Of a stretch of DNA of 17,423 nucleotides, positions 15,080 to 17,423 are shown piece after piece. How positions within the stretch are numbered: the stretch's first letter is position 1; every line of letters starts with the position of its first letter. Made by a program: the position numbers and the translations under genes. The notes below the pieces were generated by a model. That model saw nothing but the letters and a program-made list of their open reading frames with translations, had not been told where the DNA came from and made no database searches. Source of the DNA: JAGXSE01 sp040757295 (GTDB lineage: Bacteria; Bacillota; PH28-bin88); contig JBFLXH010000050.1 in the NCBI GenBank assembly GCA_040757295.1, positions 1-17,423 on the forward strand, read 5' to 3'.

Positions 15080-15300
15080 CAGGCCTCCTCGTTCAAAATG
15101 CCGAACGTGGGATGGACCTGGCTCCTTCTCCTACCGGAGTCCTCCAGTAATTTACCACATATGGCTACCCGCTCTAATACCCCCGCTTCTTTAAAGCGGT
15201 GGGATAAGAGCGGCTACGCCATTGCATTAACTGGCCCCCTATGGGATTAACCAGTTCTAAGCTTCAGCGGGGGTCACAATCCCCCTCTGAAGCCAAGACC
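15080..15300 (+). ncRNA. Structured element resembling HEARO/IscB omega-RNA or an IS605-type end
   Basis: Several nested hairpins occur in a 220-nt gap on the plus strand. H1 (15169-15213) has outer arms CCGCTCT/AGAGCGG and inner arms CCGCTT/AAGCGG. H2 (15229-15256) has AACTGG/CCAGTT. H3 (15261-15293) has GCTTCAGCGGGGG pairing with CCCCCTCTGAAGC (one mismatch) around TCACAAT. The 3' end, CTAAGC then GGGG, CACAAT and CCCCTCTG, resembles from memory the end of IscB omega-RNAs (HEARO RNAs). No IscB or TnpB gene is adjacent; both neighbours run on the minus strand. It may be a stand-alone guide-RNA-like relic or a transposon end. The hairpins are certain, the family name is not. Confidence 0.4.
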
Positions 15301-15342
15301 CAGTTGAAACTAATCCTTCCAGGAACCCTGTGCCAATAAAGA

Positions 15343-15384
15343 AAGGTGTGGGTTTACTACCAGGGGGGGATAAGCCCACACCTT
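15343..15384 (-). terminator. Rho-independent terminator of the binding-protein gene
   Basis: Arms 15343-15356 and 15371-15384 pair over 14 bp with one G-T (AAGGTGTGGGCTTA on the minus strand with TAAACCCACACCTT) around a 14-nt loop. On the minus strand TCTTTATT follows. It lies about 11 nt past the stop of the substrate-binding protein gene, as expected for its terminator. Confidence 0.8.
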
Positions 15385-15395
15385 GGCGCCATGTT

Positions 15396-17174
15396 TTACT
15401 GTTTGCTGAGCCAGGCTCTTTCAATGCTGGGCTTAAATCCAGAATTGAGGCTAAAGCCGCGCAGCTGTTTTTTAAACGCATAGGGGCTGACCTCGTAATA
15501 AATGGCAGTAACAGGCACATCCTCCTGAATTATCCCCTGCAGCCTGTTATAAAGCTGTTGCCGCACCCCTTTATCCAGCGTCTGGCGGGCTTGCTCAATG
15601 GCCTTGTCAGCATCAGCATTGCGGTAACCGACACCCCAGTCCTTATTTACACTTCCTTCGCTGTGGAAAAACCTGCTGAACATAAAGTCGGGATCTCCGC
15701 CTAGCGCAGAATAGGGCAAAATAGTCAAATGGTGTTCACCCCGTTTTAAAGCCTCGTTATAAGCGCCTGTCTCCAGCACCCTGATCTTTGCGTCCAGGCC
15801 GATAGCCTTAAATTCGGACTGGATTAACTCGGCAATCGGCTGGATGGGCCACCGGCGAGCTCGAGCGGAGTCAATGAGAACGGTGATCTCCTGCTGCTTG
15901 TTGAGGGTGCCGGCCTCCCTGGCCAGTTCCAGCGCCCGCGCCTTGTTCTGGCTTATCGGCCACATCCCCCGCGCGGCCCAAAATTGCTGCAGGTCAGGGT
16001 TTAAAATCCCACCGGCAGGAGTCCCCCATCCCTCCAGCACGTGCTGCACAATTGCCTGCCGGTCAAGCATGAGGTTTGCCGCCTCGCGCAGGCGCCGGTC
16101 GTTAAAAGGTGAGCGCTGGGTATTAAAAGCCAGGTAAACGGTCAAGGAGGTAGGCTGCGCTTTCAGCACCAGGTCAGCCTTGTTTCTGATGGCCGGGACC
16201 TGCTCCGGCATAATTCCGCCTGTATCGGCAACGGCATCCACCTCCCCTGTCAGCAGGGCAGCAAGGCGGGTAGCCGGGTCAGGGATACGCTTAAAGGTGA
16301 CCTTGGAAAGCTTGGGTCTGGCTCCCCAGTAATCGTCATTCCGCACCACTGTCAGGCTCTGGTCCTGCACATGTTCATGGAACTTAAAAGGCCCTGTCCC
16401 AAAATCGAACCTGACGATATTTTTCCCTGTCGCGTCCCAGCTCTGCGGGCTTAAGATAGGCAGCCCATGGATAATGATGCTGTCGAGGAAAGCAACATTA
16501 GGCCTGGACAGGGTAACCCTAACGGTATGGCTGGCTAAAGCCTCCACTTTTTCCAGGTCGCCGAAGGCGTTGTAAACGTCTAGCTCTGGGTGCTGCTTCA
16601 GGCGCTGAATGTTTTTCACCACGGCATCCGCGTTTAAGGGTGTCCCATCATGGAACTTGACACCTTTTTGCAGGTAAAAAGTCCACACCCGGCCGTTTTC
16701 AGTTGCCTCCCAGCGCTCGGCCAGCTCCGGTACCGCCTGCCCTTTGTCGTCAAAAGCAATGAGGTTTTCCCACACCCCTGCGTACCTGTGCAATACGGAA
16801 GAACGCCAGCTCCCCGGGGCGTAAAAAGTGCGCCCCAGACCAATGGTCAGCTCCTGAACAGAAGCCATTGACGTGACATTTACAGTGCGCGTTGTCGGGT
16901 CCCATTCCACTACCGCACCTAACGCCTCCCCCACAAAACGCAGGGGCACCATCGTCTGTCCGTTAATGATCCTTGCCGGCACATCAAGTTTAACCTGCTG
17001 CCCGTCTTTTGTTGCCGCAAGGCTATCTACAACAAGCCTGATCCGGCTTTTTTCCCCCACCGCTTCTACGGCCCGGGCCGCATTATCCCAGTTTACTTTT
17101 ACCCCCAATGCCTCAAAGATGGGTCGCATCGGCACGAGCATGCGGCCATTTTCAATGGCCATATTTCCACCCAC
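15396..17174 (-). CDS. NikA/DppA-type ABC substrate-binding protein with copper-amine-oxidase-like N-domain, lacking its secretion signal
   Basis: A 592-residue protein. Residues 1-105 are a copper-amine-oxidase N-terminal-like domain (PF07833 type) with its paired motifs ENGRMLVPMRPIFEALGVKV and INGQTMVPLRFVGEALGA. The rest is an SBP_bac_5 domain (about 108-585) with ELAERWEATENGRVWTFYL, GVKFHDGTPLNADAV, GTGPFKF, NDDYWGARPKL and IPDPATRLAALLTGEVDAV. Spacing resembles NikA, so nickel, cobalt, metal-chelate or peptide uptake is likely. No signal peptide or lipobox is seen. The frame is open only to a TAA at 17226-17228, and in it lie just a GTG (17174) and an ATG (17162), both without ribosome binding sites. 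The coding 5' end therefore seems lost, and the product would stay in the cytoplasm. A terminator follows. Confidence 0.82.
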   Translation of the reverse strand: MGGNMAIENGRMLVPMRPIFEALGVKVNWDNAARAVEAVGEKSRIRLVVDSLAATKDGQQVKLDVPARIINGQTMVPLRFVGEALGAVVEWDPTTRTVNVTSMASVQELTIGLGRTFYAPGSWRSSVLHRYAGVWENLIAFDDKGQAVPELAERWEATENGRVWTFYLQKGVKFHDGTPLNADAVVKNIQRLKQHPELDVYNAFGDLEKVEALASHTVRVTLSRPNVAFLDSIIIHGLPILSPQSWDATGKNIVRFDFGTGPFKFHEHVQDQSLTVVRNDDYWGARPKLSKVTFKRIPDPATRLAALLTGEVDAVADTGGIMPEQVPAIRNKADLVLKAQPTSLTVYLAFNTQRSPFNDRRLREAANLMLDRQAIVQHVLEGWGTPAGGILNPDLQQFWAARGMWPISQNKARALELAREAGTLNKQQEITVLIDSARARRWPIQPIAELIQSEFKAIGLDAKIRVLETGAYNEALKRGEHHLTILPYSALGGDPDFMFSRFFHSEGSVNKDWGVGYRNADADKAIEQARQTLDKGVRQQLYNRLQGIIQEDVPVTAIYYEVSPYAFKKQLRGFSLNSGFKPSIERAWLSKQ

Positions 17175-17326
17175 TGGCAGCTCATAACTGACGCATGAAT
17201 TAAGAAATGCTTGTCTGTTAAGGGGTTAAACGCCAAAGCAGAAAAATTTTATCGCAAAAAGGGCTGGACGCGCAGAAAAGATTATGAGATAATAGTGGGC
17301 TCATTCTCAAATAAAATGACAAAAAC

Positions 17327-17355
17327 TGGACAACCACAGGTTTTAATGTTATGAT
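17327..17355 (+). promoter_or_regulatory. Promoter of the right-edge gene
   Basis: TGGACA (17327-17332) and TATGAT (17350-17355) are separated by 17 bp, each one or two bases from the sigma-A consensus. They lie about 32 bp before an ATG with its own ribosome binding site. On the opposite strand TTGAGA, 18 bp, CATAAT near 17280-17310 could serve the binding-protein gene, more weakly. Confidence 0.65.
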
Positions 17356-17386
17356 ATACTATAAAATTAAGCCTGTGAGGTGCGAT

Positions 17387-17423
17387 ATGTGTACAAAAGA
17401 TTGGTATAATGTTTTTTCAACAG
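17387..17423 (+). CDS. Start of an unidentified gene, cut by the window edge
   Basis: Only 12 codons are visible (MCTKDWYNVFST). A GTGAGGTG ribosome binding site stands 5-10 nt before the ATG, and a good promoter lies upstream, so a real plus-strand gene probably starts here, divergent from the substrate-binding protein gene. No family can be recognised from so few residues. Confidence 0.5.
   Translation, partial: MCTKDWYNVFST

Noticed and set aside
17280..17305. Possible Fur/NikR-type palindrome (TGAGA...TCTCA) before the binding-protein gene
   Set aside because: Only five bases pair in each arm and neither consensus is met, so it is too weak to report as a metal-regulator site.
1..17423. 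CRISPR array, tRNA or rRNA genes
   Set aside because: No regularly spaced repeats, no tRNA cloverleaf with T-arm signature, and no rRNA sequence beyond the anti-Shine-Dalgarno complement at 8830-8841 were seen.

Overview
The window looks like chromosomal DNA of an anaerobic Firmicute of class Clostridia (Peptococcaceae/Moorella-like is my guess). The evidence is a glmS ribozyme in front of glmS, the cdaA-cdaR-glmM gene order, strong AGGAGG-type ribosome binding sites, ATG/GTG/TTG starts, and mid-GC coding DNA mixed with AT-rich spacers. Almost every gene is on the minus strand, so operons read right to left.

Right part (about 13.8-17.4 kb): a partial plus-strand gene with a good sigma-A-type promoter runs off the right edge. 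Left of it, on the minus strand, are a NikA/DppA-type ABC substrate-binding protein with an N-terminal copper-amine-oxidase-like domain but no signal peptide, its terminator, a block of nested hairpins resembling a HEARO/omega-RNA or IS605-type element with no nuclease gene, and a class I SAM methyltransferase.

Centre (6.68-13.8 kb): a conserved cell-wall and c-di-AMP operon, cdaA - cdaR - FAD-dependent dehydrogenase (COG2509 type) - glmM - glmS. GlmS makes glucosamine-6-phosphate, GlmM turns it into glucosamine-1-phosphate for peptidoglycan, and CdaA, with its regulator CdaR, makes c-di-AMP. A glmS ribozyme lies between glmM and glmS, so glmS should be shut down by its own product. The upstream in-frame start of glmS lies inside the ribozyme and is not the real start.

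Left part (0.2-6.1 kb): a catabolic locus led by a GntR/FCD regulator and the two-subunit aconitase-X enzyme (AcnX large and small). A 17-bp palindrome overlaps the acnX promoter and a near-copy lies upstream of the regulator. Beyond acnX the locus is decayed in a consistent way: a histidinol-dehydrogenase-like gene, a sugar-type ABC ATPase, an ABC permease, an ABC sugar-binding protein and urocanate hydratase survive only as short pieces, several still carrying an intact ribosome binding site and start codon. One sodium:solute symporter is nearly complete, but its end is fused to the binding-protein remnant. This series of deletions is the most unusual aspect of the window. It could be real genome decay or, in part, assembly error.
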